Source of the DNA: Rhodospirillales bacterium
GTDB taxonomy: Bacteria > Pseudomonadota > Alphaproteobacteria > Reyranellales > Reyranellaceae
Assembly (NCBI GenBank): GCA_013205335.1
Contig: JABMNB010000034.1
Location: 1-26,645 of the forward strand
Direction of reading: 5' to 3'
DNA: 26,645 bases
The notes beneath the pieces are model-generated. The model had not been told where the DNA came from. It worked only from the letters and a program-made list of their open reading frames with translations, and searched no databases. The first letter of the stretch is position 1. Each line of letters begins with the position of its first letter. This document shows positions 7,457 to 15,403 of this stretch, piece after piece. Made by a program: the position numbers and the translations under genes.

Positions 7457-9608
7457 CCCACTCTTCTTCCGTCAACGTCGGCACGCCAAGCTCTGCCGCC
7501 TTGCGGGCCTTGGAGCCGGCATTCTCTCCCACCACGACAAGGCTGGTCTTCTTCGAGACAGAATCGGTGACCTTGGCGCCCAGTTCCTCGGCGCGCGCCT
7601 TGGCGGCGTCGCGGGTCATCGTGGAAAGTTCGCCGGTGAAGACCACGATCTTGTCCTTGAGCTTGGCATCGGCGGCGATGACGCGCCGCTCGACCGGCTG
7701 GACCGAGAGCTGCTTCAGCAGGTCGCGGATGATCTCGACATTGTGCCCTTCGCCGAAGAAGGTGCACATAGCGTCCGCCGTCGTGACGCCGATCTGCTCG
7801 ACATTGCACAGCCGGCCATAGCTCGGCCCTATGGTCTCGGCGGCTTTCTCCTTCTTCGCGGGCTCGGGATGCGCCTCGCGCTCCCTTGCAGCGGCCAGCA
7901 TCTCGAGGAGCCACGCATCGGCATCGCCATATTCCTGCGCCAGGATCTTGGCCGTCGCCTCGCCGATCAGCGGGATGCCGATGGCGTTGATGAAGCGATC
8001 AAGCGAGATGGTTCGGCGCGCCTCGATTGCGGCGACGAGGTTGCGCACCGAGAGGTCGCCCCAGCCCTCGCGCTTCTTGATGTCGGCTTCGTGCTCGTGC
8101 AGGCGGAAGATGTCGCCCGGTACCTTGAGCAGGCCGTCGTTGAAGAAATTCTCGATGTGCGTGCCGCCCAGCCCCTCGATGTCGAAGCAGTTGCGCGACA
8201 CGAAGTAGCGCAGCCGCTCGACCTGCTGGAACGGACATTCGAGACCGCCCGAGCAGCGACGAACCACACCCCCTTCCTCGGCCTTCACCTCGGTCTCGAG
8301 CGGACAGGGGCAGCGGTCGGGAAAGTGATACTTCATTGCGTTCTTCGGCCGCTCGTCAGCGATGAAGCCCAGCACCTGGGGGATCACGTCACCGGCCCGC
8401 TGGATCGTCACCATGTCGCCGACGCGCACGTCCAGGCGCTCGATCTCGTCGGCGTTGTGCAAGGTCGCGCGCGCCACCATGACGCCGCCCACGTTGACGG
8501 GCTCGAGATCGGCCACCGGCGTCAGCGCACCGGTGCGGCCGACCTGGATGTTGATGCCGTTCAGCCGCGTCCTCGCCTGTTCCGCCGGGAACTTGTGCGC
8601 CGTGGCCCAGCGCGGCGCACGGCTCACGAAACCCAGCCGCTCCTGCCAGTCGATCCGGTCGACCTTGTAGACGACGCCATCGATGTCGTAGGGCAGCGAG
8701 GGTCGCTCGACGCCGATCTTCTCGTAGAAGGCGCGCAATTCGTCGGGCGTCCGGCAGAGCTTCGTCAGGGGATTGGTCTTGAAGCCCCAAGCTCCGAGCA
8801 ACTTCAGATATTCGCTGTGCGTCCTCCATGGACGCGGCTCCGCCTCGCCCCAGGCATAGGCGAAGAAGCGCAAGGGGCGTGTGGCAGTGATGCCGGCGTC
8901 AAGCTGGCGCAGCGACCCCGCAGCAGCGTTGCGCGGGTTGGCGAAGGTCTTCTCCCCCGCCTCCTCCTGCCGCTGGTTCATCTCCTCGAACGCCTTGCGC
9001 TCCATGTAGACTTCGCCGCGCACGTCGATCGACTTCGGGAACTTGTGCGTCGCGTGCGCCTTGAAGCTGTGCGGGATGTCCTTCACGGTCCGGAGGTTCG
9101 GCGTGACATCCTCACCCGTCGTGCCGTCACCGCGCGTCGCGCCCTGCACAAACTCGCCATCCTCGTAGCGAAGGCTGATCGAGAGACCGTCGATCTTGGC
9201 CTCGCAGCTCAACGCGATCTCGTCGTCGGGTGCGATGTTGGTCTCGCGCTCCAGGCCGCGGCGCACCCGGTCGAGGAAATCCTGCAGCTCCTCATCGGTG
9301 AAGCAATTGTCCAGCGACAGCATCGGCCGGCGATGCGTCACCTTGGCGAAGGACGTCGTCGGCGTCGGCGCGACCCGCTGGGTCGGGCTGAACATGTCGA
9401 CGATCTGCGGGAAGCGCGCCTCGATCGCCTTCAGCCGCTGGCGCAGCCTGTCGTACTCGGCGTCCGATATCTCCGGATCGTCCTTCTCGTGATAGAGCTT
9501 GTCGTGATGGACGATCTCGTCGGCCAGCCGTTTGTGTTCACTGCGGGCCTGCCGCTCGGTCATCTTCTCGACCTCGAGCGCCGCCACGACCTTCGCCGCA
9601 CGGGACAT
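7440..9608 (-). CDS. ligA: NAD-dependent DNA ligase
   Basis: LigA seals nicks in DNA using NAD in replication and repair. The 722-residue protein shows the Ia domain (HDKLYH, then DAEYDRL), adenylation lysine 138 in CEAKIDGLS, RGDGTTGED at about 159-167, DIDGVVYKVD at about 308-317, OB-fold region (QVGRTGALTPVA), a four-cysteine zinc motif (CPC, then C and C in the RRCSGGLEC stretch), helix-hairpin-helix repeats and a C-terminal BRCT domain from about 645. A lysine- and glutamate-rich insert at about 575-595 sits in the helix-hairpin-helix region. The ATG at 9608 is preferred over an upstream in-frame start because AGGGAGA lies just ahead of it. It begins 10 nt after the recN stop, so it belongs to the bamD-recN-ligA transcription unit. 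Confidence 0.96.
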   Translation of the reverse strand: MSRAAKVVAALEVEKMTERQARSEHKRLADEIVHHDKLYHEKDDPEISDAEYDRLRQRLKAIEARFPQIVDMFSPTQRVAPTPTTSFAKVTHRRPMLSLDNCFTDEELQDFLDRVRRGLERETNIAPDDEIALSCEAKIDGLSISLRYEDGEFVQGATRGDGTTGEDVTPNLRTVKDIPHSFKAHATHKFPKSIDVRGEVYMERKAFEEMNQRQEEAGEKTFANPRNAAAGSLRQLDAGITATRPLRFFAYAWGEAEPRPWRTHSEYLKLLGAWGFKTNPLTKLCRTPDELRAFYEKIGVERPSLPYDIDGVVYKVDRIDWQERLGFVSRAPRWATAHKFPAEQARTRLNGINIQVGRTGALTPVADLEPVNVGGVMVARATLHNADEIERLDVRVGDMVTIQRAGDVIPQVLGFIADERPKNAMKYHFPDRCPCPLETEVKAEEGGVVRRCSGGLECPFQQVERLRYFVSRNCFDIEGLGGTHIENFFNDGLLKVPGDIFRLHEHEADIKKREGWGDLSVRNLVAAIEARRTISLDRFINAIGIPLIGEATAKILAQEYGDADAWLLEMLAAAREREAHPEPAKKEKAAETIGPSYGRLCNVEQIGVTTADAMCTFFGEGHNVEIIRDLLKQLSVQPVERRVIAADAKLKDKIVVFTGELSTMTRDAAKARAEELGAKVTDSVSKKTSLVVVGENAGSKARKAAELGVPTLTEEEWVKLSE

Positions 9609-9618
9609 CGTCGTCTCC

Positions 9619-11292
9619 CTAGACTGCCGTCGCCAGCAACCGGTCCGCGGCAGCACGTGCCTCGACCGTGACCTCGGCTCCCGACAGCATGCGCGCGATC
9701 TCCTCGCGGCGGCCCCTGGCGTCCAGCGCCAGCACGTCGGTGCTGGCCGCCGTACGCGTCGTGGTCTTGCGGATCAGCCAGTGACGGTCGGCGACTGCCG
9801 CGACCTGCGGCGAATGCGTGACCACCAGCACCTGAACGTCCCGGGCGAGCCGCTTCAGCCGCTCTCCGACGGCGGCCGCGGTGGCGCCGCCGATCCCGGA
9901 ATCGACCTCGTCGAACACGATCGTCGGCGCGTCGCCCACCTTGGCCAGGCACACCTTGAGCGCCAGCAGGAAGCGCGAGAGTTCGCCGCCCGAGGCAATC
10001 CTGGCGATCGGCGCCGGCGGCGTGCCGGGATTGGTCGACACCGTGAACTGTACGCGATCGCTGCCGGCCGCCGACCAGTCCGCCTCGGGCAGCGCTGCCA
10101 CTTCCGTGACGAACTTCGCGCGCTCGAGCTTGAGCGGCGCCAGTTCGGCGGCCACCGCCTTGTCGAGCCTTGCCGCACCCTTGCGCCGGGCGGCGGCCTG
10201 CACTTCAGCGGCCGTCACATAGGCCGTGCGCGCGCCCTTGGCCGCCGCAGCCATCTTCTTCAATCCGGCCTCACCGTCGTCGAGGGCCGCGAGCTGGTCA
10301 GAGAATTTCTCCTTGAGCGCGGCCAGCCCCGCCACCCCGACATTGTGCTTGCGGGCCGCCGCGCGCAGCGCAAACAGTCGCTCCTCGATCTTCTCCAGCC
10401 GGGCCGGATCGAAATCCAGAGCATCCCGTGCCATTTCGAGCTGGGCTTGCGCCTCAGTGGCTTCGCTGAGCGCGCGATCGAGCGCCGCCAGCGGCGCATC
10501 GAGTCGTCCCGCGGCCTTGTCGGCATTTCGTTCGATGACGCGATGCGCCGTGCTGAGACTGGCCACGGCGCCGCGCCCCTGTTCCAACTCGCTCAGCGCC
10601 TGGGCGACCGCTTCTCCAAGCGCGCTGCCGGCCCGCATCAATTGCCGCTCGCCCGCCAGTGTTTCCTCATCGTCGGCCTTCGGTGCAAGGGTCTCCAGTT
10701 CCTTCACGGCATGGCGCAGGAACTCCTCGTCACGCCGCGCCGCCTCGGCCGTCGCCCGGGCATCAGTGTGAGCCTGCTCAGCTGCCCGCCACGCTGACCA
10801 TGCGGAGGTGACGACAGCGCCCTGCTTCTCGAGACCGGCGAAGGAGTCGAGCGAGGCACGATGCGTCGCGGTGTCGAGCAGTCCGTGTTGCTCCATCTGT
10901 CCCTGAATCTCGACCAGCGTGTCGCCCAACCGTCGCAGGAGCGCGACCGAGGCCGGCTGGTCGTTGACGAAGGCACGTCCCCGGCCGTCGGCCCCGATCA
11001 TGCGCCGCAACGTCAGAACATCCTCGCCGTCGAATCCCTGTTCGGCGAGGATCCCATGGGCGGGATGGTCGTCCGGCACCTCGAATGAGGCCGAAACCGA
11101 AGCCTGTGTTGCGCCGCGCCGCACCGCGCCCGATTCGGCGCGGGCACCGAGCGCCAGGCTCAACGCGTCAATCAGGATGGATTTGCCGGCGCCGGTCTCA
11201 CCGGTCAGCGCACCGAGACCGCCGGTATGGGCGAAATCGAGGTCGAGCTTCTCGATCAGCACGAAATCGCGGATCGAAAGCGTGGCAAGCAT
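9619..11292 (-). CDS. recN: DNA repair protein RecN
   Basis: RecN is an SMC-like ATPase acting in recombinational repair of double-strand breaks. The 557-residue protein has Walker A TGETGAGKS (30-38), the Q-loop region QGQMEQHGLLD (130-140), a long coiled-coil middle (about 160-390, Ala- and Glu-rich), the ABC signature ASGGELSR (433-440), Walker B TIVFDEVDSG (457-466) and VTHSPQVA (491-498). Length is normal. It starts 9 nt after the bamD stop with no strong ribosome-binding site, which suggests translational coupling to bamD. In many bacteria recN is SOS-regulated; no separate promoter is seen here. Confidence 0.95.
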   Translation of the reverse strand: MLATLSIRDFVLIEKLDLDFAHTGGLGALTGETGAGKSILIDALSLALGARAESGAVRRGATQASVSASFEVPDDHPAHGILAEQGFDGEDVLTLRRMIGADGRGRAFVNDQPASVALLRRLGDTLVEIQGQMEQHGLLDTATHRASLDSFAGLEKQGAVVTSAWSAWRAAEQAHTDARATAEAARRDEEFLRHAVKELETLAPKADDEETLAGERQLMRAGSALGEAVAQALSELEQGRGAVASLSTAHRVIERNADKAAGRLDAPLAALDRALSEATEAQAQLEMARDALDFDPARLEKIEERLFALRAAARKHNVGVAGLAALKEKFSDQLAALDDGEAGLKKMAAAAKGARTAYVTAAEVQAAARRKGAARLDKAVAAELAPLKLERAKFVTEVAALPEADWSAAGSDRVQFTVSTNPGTPPAPIARIASGGELSRFLLALKVCLAKVGDAPTIVFDEVDSGIGGATAAAVGERLKRLARDVQVLVVTHSPQVAAVADRHWLIRKTTTRTAASTDVLALDARGRREEIARMLSGAEVTVEARAAADRLLATAV

Positions 11293-11301
11293 GCCGGGCG
11301 G

Positions 11302-12123
11302 TCAGAAGATGCTGGAGAACCAGCCGCGCTTCTCGTCAGGCGGCCGAGTGCCCTCGCCGGTCATCAGGAAGTAGCTGTCCTGATACCATTCGCTGCCGGG
11401 GAAATTGAAGCCGAGCACGGCCGCGGCTTCCTGGGCCTCGCTCTTCACGCCCAGCGAGAGATAGGTCTCGACCAGACGGTGCAGCGCCTCCGGCACGTGC
11501 GTCGTGGTCTGGTAGCGTTCGATCACCACACGGTAGCGGTTGATCGCGCCGACATACTGCTGGTTCTGCTGATAGTAGCGGCCGACAGCCATCTCCTTGC
11601 CGGCGAGATGGTCGATGCAGAGTTCCACCTTGAGGCGTGCATCGCGGGCGTAGGGCGATTCGGGGAAGCGCTTCACGACCTCAGCCAGGGCATCGAGTGC
11701 CTGCTGGGTGGTGCGCTGGTCGCGGCCCACATCGGAGATCTGCTCATAGAAGCAGAGCGCCTTCAGATAGTAGGCGTAGGGCAGGTCGCGATGGCCGGGA
11801 TGGAGCTGGATGAAGCGATCCAGCGCGATGATGGCCTCGTCGTACTTGTTGGACTGGTAGTAGGCGAAGGCCGCCATGATCTGGGCCTTGGTCGCCCAGA
11901 CGGAATAGGGATGCTGGCGATCGACCTCCTCGAAGCTCTTGGCCGCCGTCTTGTATTCCTGCTGGCCGAGAGCATCGAGGCCGCGATTATAGAGCTGCTC
12001 GACAGGCTGCTCGACGTACTTGTCGTCGTCCGAACCGCTGCATGCGGAAAGCCCGAACGCCGCCAGTGACAGCGCCAGCCCCGCTACGATGCGCCGGCCC
12101 TTACCCACAACCAACTTCGACAT
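11302..12123 (-). CDS. bamD: outer membrane assembly lipoprotein BamD
   Basis: BamD is an essential lipoprotein of the BAM complex that inserts beta-barrel proteins in the outer membrane. The 273-residue precursor has a positively charged N-terminus, a hydrophobic signal (12-25) and lipobox LSAC with the lipidated cysteine at 28. TPR-like repeats follow: YNRGLDALGQQEYKTAAKSFEEV, the AFAYYQSNKYDEAI block, and HRLVETYLSLG near the end. The SGSDDD run after the cysteine fits a flexible linker. GGATGGGA precedes the ATG. It is the first gene after the ftsZ terminator, so it probably has its own promoter; a TATAAC element lies about 32 nt upstream. Confidence 0.94.
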   Translation of the reverse strand: MSKLVVGKGRRIVAGLALSLAAFGLSACSGSDDDKYVEQPVEQLYNRGLDALGQQEYKTAAKSFEEVDRQHPYSVWATKAQIMAAFAYYQSNKYDEAIIALDRFIQLHPGHRDLPYAYYLKALCFYEQISDVGRDQRTTQQALDALAEVVKRFPESPYARDARLKVELCIDHLAGKEMAVGRYYQQNQQYVGAINRYRVVIERYQTTTHVPEALHRLVETYLSLGVKSEAQEAAAVLGFNFPGSEWYQDSYFLMTGEGTRPPDEKRGWFSSIF

Positions 12124-12150
12124 GTCCCATCCGCAAAAAACTTCGTGCCA

Positions 12151-12168
12151 GCGCGTTATATCACGCGC
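12151..12168 (-). promoter_or_regulatory. possible bamD promoter region with dyad
   Basis: On the minus strand TATAAC (12160-12155) resembles a -10 box, but no good -35 box is present at the right distance. It is embedded in a dyad, GCGCGT (12151-12156) and ACGCGC (12163-12168), with a 6-nt spacer. Because the ftsZ terminator lies immediately upstream, some promoter for bamD-recN-ligA is needed here; this is the best candidate seen. Confidence 0.3.
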
Positions 12169-12173
12169 CAGCG

Positions 12174-12200
12174 AAAAAAAGAGGGGCCGCGCGGCCCCTC
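12174..12200 (-). terminator. ftsZ: strong intrinsic terminator after ftsZ
   Basis: GAGGGGCCGCGCGGCCCCTC (12181-12200) is a perfect 20-nt palindrome. On the minus strand it is followed at once by seven T residues (12180-12174), the classical layout of a Rho-independent terminator. It lies 31 nt past the ftsZ stop and separates the division operon from bamD-recN-ligA. Confidence 0.9.
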
Positions 12201-12231
12201 AGAGTATGCGTGAAGAGCAGAAACTCCTACG

Positions 12232-13974
12232 TCAGTTGGCTTGCCGCCGCAGGAAAGCCGGAATCTGCAGGTCGTCGTCATCGCGTGCGGGCTTCGCACG
12301 CTCCGTGACGTCGAGGCTGATCGAGGTCTGAACCGGCGCTGGGCGTGAAACAGGGGCTTTTGGTGCCACCGCGACGACATTTTCAGGCGCCGCCGGACGC
12401 GCGACGGCCGGCTCAGCCGCTGCTGCGCCCGCTGCCGTGGTGGGCTTCGGGGCCGAGAAAGCACCGGTAATGCGCTGGAACAGGTTCGGCGCACGATTGT
12501 CGGTGGCCGGGCGGGCGGCCATCGGTCGCGCGACGGGTTCGGCCCGGACCGGCGCCTTCGCCGTAGAGGGACGGCTTATGCGCCAGTCGTTCTCGTCGAC
12601 CACCGGACGCTGGGGTGCTGCCGGCGCGGGCGCTGCAACAGGGGCCGGCGCCGCGGCAACGGGCGCCGGGATCGGCGCGGGCGCCGCGGCAGCCGGCGCT
12701 GCTTCGACGGCAGGCGCTTCCATGACGGAGGCAATCGGCGCCTCGTAAGCGGGAGCAGCCGTCGGCATCGACGCCATCATCGGCGCTGCCGATACGGCGG
12801 CTGCGATCGGCGCGGGCGGCGGAGCAACGGCCGCCAGCGGCGGAGCAACGGGCGCGGCCGGCATCGTCGGAGCAGCCGTGGCAGCGGCCGGCATGACGAC
12901 ACGGCCGACCGGCGGTGCGGCCGGACGGCTGAGCGCCGGCTGGCCGGTCTGAATTGGCCGATTCATGTCGAGCGACAGGTAGTTCGGCGCGGGCTGCTGG
13001 GCGGCCAGGGCAGCGATGCCGGTGGCAACCACCGACACACGCATGCGGCCATCCATCGTCGCATCGAACGTCGAGCCGAAGATGATGTTGGCGTCGCCAT
13101 CCACTTCCTCGCGGATGCGGTTGGCCGCTTCGTCGACTTCGTGCAGCGTCATGTCGAGGCCGCCGGTGATGTTGATGAGAACGCCCTTCGCGCCCTTCAT
13201 TGAATGATCTTCCAGCAGCGGGTTGGAGATCGCGGACTCGGCCGCGACACGGCTGCGATCCGGACCTTCCGCCTCGCCCGTGCCCATCATCGCCTTGCCC
13301 ATCTCGCCCATGACGGTGCGGATGTCGGCGAAGTCGAGATTGATGAGGCCCGGCATGACCATCAGATCGGTGACGCCGCGCACGCCCATGTGCAGCACGT
13401 CGTCGGCCATCTTGAAGGCGTCGGCGAACGTCGTCTTCTCGTTGGCGATCTTGAACAGATTTTGGTTGGGAATGACGATCAGCGTATCGACCACCTTCTC
13501 CAGTTCGGTGATGCCCTGCTCGGCCGACTGCATGCGGCGGCGGCCTTCGAAGTGGAACGGCTTGGTCACGACGCCGATGGTGAGGATGCCCTGCTCGCGC
13601 GCGGCGGCGGCGATGACGGGCGCCGCACCGGTGCCGGTACCGCCGCCCATACCAGCGGTGACGAACACCATGTTGGCGCCGTCGAGGAGCTGGAGGATCT
13701 CGGGCAACGCTTCCTCGGCGGCCTGACGGCCGACCTCGGGCCTCGCACCGGCGCCCAATCCCTGGGTGATGGTGATGCCGAGCTGTACCCGCCGGTCGGC
13801 GAGCGATTGGCTGAGCGCCTGTGAATCCGTGTTCGCAACGATGAACTCCACGCCTTCCAGCGCAGCGCTGATCATGTTGTTGACAGCGTTTCCGCCCGCG
13901 CCACCGACACCGACGACGGTAATGCGCGGCTTAATCTCCGACTCTTGCTGAGGGAGACTGAGGTTGATTGTCAT
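12232..13974 (-). CDS. ftsZ: cell division protein FtsZ
   Basis: FtsZ is the tubulin-like GTPase that forms the Z-ring. Of 580 residues, 1-325 are the conserved core: GVGGAGGNAVNNM (22-34), tubulin signature GGGTGTG (110-116), VTKPFHFEGRRR (136-147) and the T7 loop NLDFAD (212-217). Then comes a very long Ala/Pro-rich linker (about 326-565) with two conserved-looking islands, ENDWRISRPS (461-470) and NLFQRITG (497-504). The C-terminal peptide LQIPAFLRRQAN (569-580) binds FtsA and other partners. A long linker is common in alphaproteobacteria. The ATG at 13974 with GGAGA about 10 nt upstream is preferred over an in-frame GTG at 13989. It lies 150 nt after ftsA, unlike the tight packing elsewhere, so it may have its own promoter. 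Confidence 0.97.
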   Translation of the reverse strand: MTINLSLPQQESEIKPRITVVGVGGAGGNAVNNMISAALEGVEFIVANTDSQALSQSLADRRVQLGITITQGLGAGARPEVGRQAAEEALPEILQLLDGANMVFVTAGMGGGTGTGAAPVIAAAAREQGILTIGVVTKPFHFEGRRRMQSAEQGITELEKVVDTLIVIPNQNLFKIANEKTTFADAFKMADDVLHMGVRGVTDLMVMPGLINLDFADIRTVMGEMGKAMMGTGEAEGPDRSRVAAESAISNPLLEDHSMKGAKGVLINITGGLDMTLHEVDEAANRIREEVDGDANIIFGSTFDATMDGRMRVSVVATGIAALAAQQPAPNYLSLDMNRPIQTGQPALSRPAAPPVGRVVMPAAATAAPTMPAAPVAPPLAAVAPPPAPIAAAVSAAPMMASMPTAAPAYEAPIASVMEAPAVEAAPAAAAPAPIPAPVAAAPAPVAAPAPAAPQRPVVDENDWRISRPSTAKAPVRAEPVARPMAARPATDNRAPNLFQRITGAFSAPKPTTAAGAAAAEPAVARPAAPENVVAVAPKAPVSRPAPVQTSISLDVTERAKPARDDDDLQIPAFLRRQAN

Positions 13975-14021
13975 TTCGGCTTTCTCCACGCAAACGAGGG
14001 GGAATCTGCCCGGAGCGACAG
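13971..14021 (-). other. possible leader peptide ORF overlapping the ftsZ start
   Basis: A perfect Shine-Dalgarno AGGAGGT (14033-14027) is followed after 5 nt by CTG, which opens a 16-codon frame (LSLRADSPSFAWRKPK). Its TGA overlaps the ftsZ ATG (ATGA). A stop codon lies in frame upstream of the Shine-Dalgarno, so CTG is the only usable near-cognate start. CTG starts are rare, so this is speculative; the spacing and terminal overlap are what make it worth recording. Confidence 0.25.
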
Positions 14022-14124
14022 CGTGGACCTCCTGTTTCGCTAGAGACCCTTCACCGCCACCGGCTTTTTCTTGTAATTTTATCTATAGCCTGTGGGATCT
14101 GCCTTATCCCGCACAACATATTGC
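13975..14124 (-). promoter_or_regulatory. ftsA-ftsZ intergenic region, probable ftsZ regulatory region
   Basis: This 150-nt gap is the longest in the division cluster. Reading toward ftsZ it holds an imperfect hairpin or operator-like dyad TGTGCGGGAT-AAGGCAG-ATCCCACA (14115-14091, one bulged base pair set), an AT-rich stretch with TATAGATAAAAT (about 14087-14076) that could contain a -10 box, and a perfect AGGAGGT (14033-14027) that is too far from the ftsZ ATG to serve it. A GANTC methylation-type site is at 14002-14006. A -35 box could not be assigned, so the promoter is inferred from position. Confidence 0.4.
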
Positions 14125-15360
14125 CTAAAAGTTATCTCTAATCCAACTGCCAATCCGGCCGATCCGACTCGCCGGCGCTTCGTTGGGCGCCGATTGGCTT
14201 TGCGCAGCGGCGTGATTATGGAGCGCGAACGACAGAAGACCGGCCGCCGCAGAAAACGCTGGCCCGCCAGTGGAATCCGCAAGACCCGCGAGCCTGAGCG
14301 GCGCACCCGTGCGGACCTTCTTGTTGAGAATCGCGGCTGCGACCTCTGGCACACCGTCGAGCTGACAGCCGCCACCGACCAAAACAGCCCGTCCACCGGC
14401 CAACTTATCCACACCGCTCGCTTCGAGTCGGCTGCGCACGAGCTCGAACGTCTCCTCGACTCGCGGACGAATGATGCCGACCAGAATCGAACGCGGGATG
14501 TGATTGGGCCGCGTGCGATCCTCTTCGCCGATCAACGGCACGTCGATGATGTCGTACTCGTCGTTCGGCTTGATGACGGCGCGGCCGATCTGCGTCTTCA
14601 TCCGCTCTGCATGAGCGACCGGCGTCGACAGGCCCCGGGCGATGTCACGCGTGACGTGCTCACCGCCCACCGGGATCGAATCGACGTGGACGAGATGACC
14701 TTCGTAGAACACCGCGATCGAGGTCGTACCGGCGCCCATGTCGATCAGGGTGACACCGAGGTCGCGCTCGTCGGAGACGAGGGAACTCAGCCCCGCGGCG
14801 TGCGCCGCGACAACCCGGTCGGCGATCTCGAGGTGGGCGCGGCGCACGCAAACCTGCAGGTTGCGCATCGCGCCGCTCGCGGCGGTAACCAAATGAACAT
14901 CGACGCCCAGCCGCTCGCCGAACATGCCGCGCGCGTCGCGGACCGGCGTGCCATCAACCGTGTAGCCGATCGCGGCGGAATGAATGATGTCGCGGTCGGC
15001 GGTCTCGGCGGGAAGCTGGATGTGCTGCTGGACGCGGCGGACGTCGCGCTCGCCGATCTCGTGATGCCCGATCGCTACCTCGAGGCTCTGATTGTGCGAA
15101 GCGGCCGACCCGCCGCTCACGCCGACAATGACGTCGCGAACCTGCTCACCGCACATTTCCTCCGCGGTCGACACAGCCGAGGAGATGGCGCGCGTGGCGG
15201 CCTCCATGTCGACGATGTTGCCGGAGCGCATGCCGAGGGCTGGCTGGTGGCCGATGCCGACCACACGGAGGCCCTGGCCATCGACGCGCGCCACGAAACA
15301 CACGACCTTGTTCGTTCCGATGTCGAGCGCCGCAATGACGCCATTTCTCGCCTTCGCCAC
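14125..15360 (-). CDS. ftsA: cell division protein FtsA
   Basis: FtsA is an actin-like ATPase that ties FtsZ to the inner membrane and activates division. The 411-residue protein has phosphate-1 motif ALDIGTNKV (11-19), the SHS2/1C insertion after about 80, phosphate-2 motif LIDMGAGTTSI (205-215) and the adenosine motif VLVGGGCQLDG (327-337). It ends in an amphipathic helix, RIGRIGSWIRDNF (399-411), the usual membrane-targeting sequence. The start is GTG at 15360 with GGGGGA upstream. It lies 43 nt after ftsQ in the standard ftsQ-ftsA-ftsZ order. Confidence 0.96.
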   Translation of the reverse strand: MAKARNGVIAALDIGTNKVVCFVARVDGQGLRVVGIGHQPALGMRSGNIVDMEAATRAISSAVSTAEEMCGEQVRDVIVGVSGGSAASHNQSLEVAIGHHEIGERDVRRVQQHIQLPAETADRDIIHSAAIGYTVDGTPVRDARGMFGERLGVDVHLVTAASGAMRNLQVCVRRAHLEIADRVVAAHAAGLSSLVSDERDLGVTLIDMGAGTTSIAVFYEGHLVHVDSIPVGGEHVTRDIARGLSTPVAHAERMKTQIGRAVIKPNDEYDIIDVPLIGEEDRTRPNHIPRSILVGIIRPRVEETFELVRSRLEASGVDKLAGGRAVLVGGGCQLDGVPEVAAAILNKKVRTGAPLRLAGLADSTGGPAFSAAAGLLSFALHNHAAAQSQSAPNEAPASRIGRIGSWIRDNF

Positions 15361-15403
15361 GATGTCCCCCGTCCTACGCGTACACTTTGGAGTTCATTGA
15401 ATC

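Noticed and set aside
8230..8320. LigA zinc motif with CPC instead of CPxC
   Set aside because: As far as I recall this CPCP form is common in alphaproteobacterial LigA; the four cysteines are present, so it is not a defect.
15361..15403. TACGCGTA palindrome (15375-15382) between ftsQ and ftsA as an operator
   Set aside because: Eight-base palindromes of this composition are expected by chance in GC-rich DNA and nothing else supports it.
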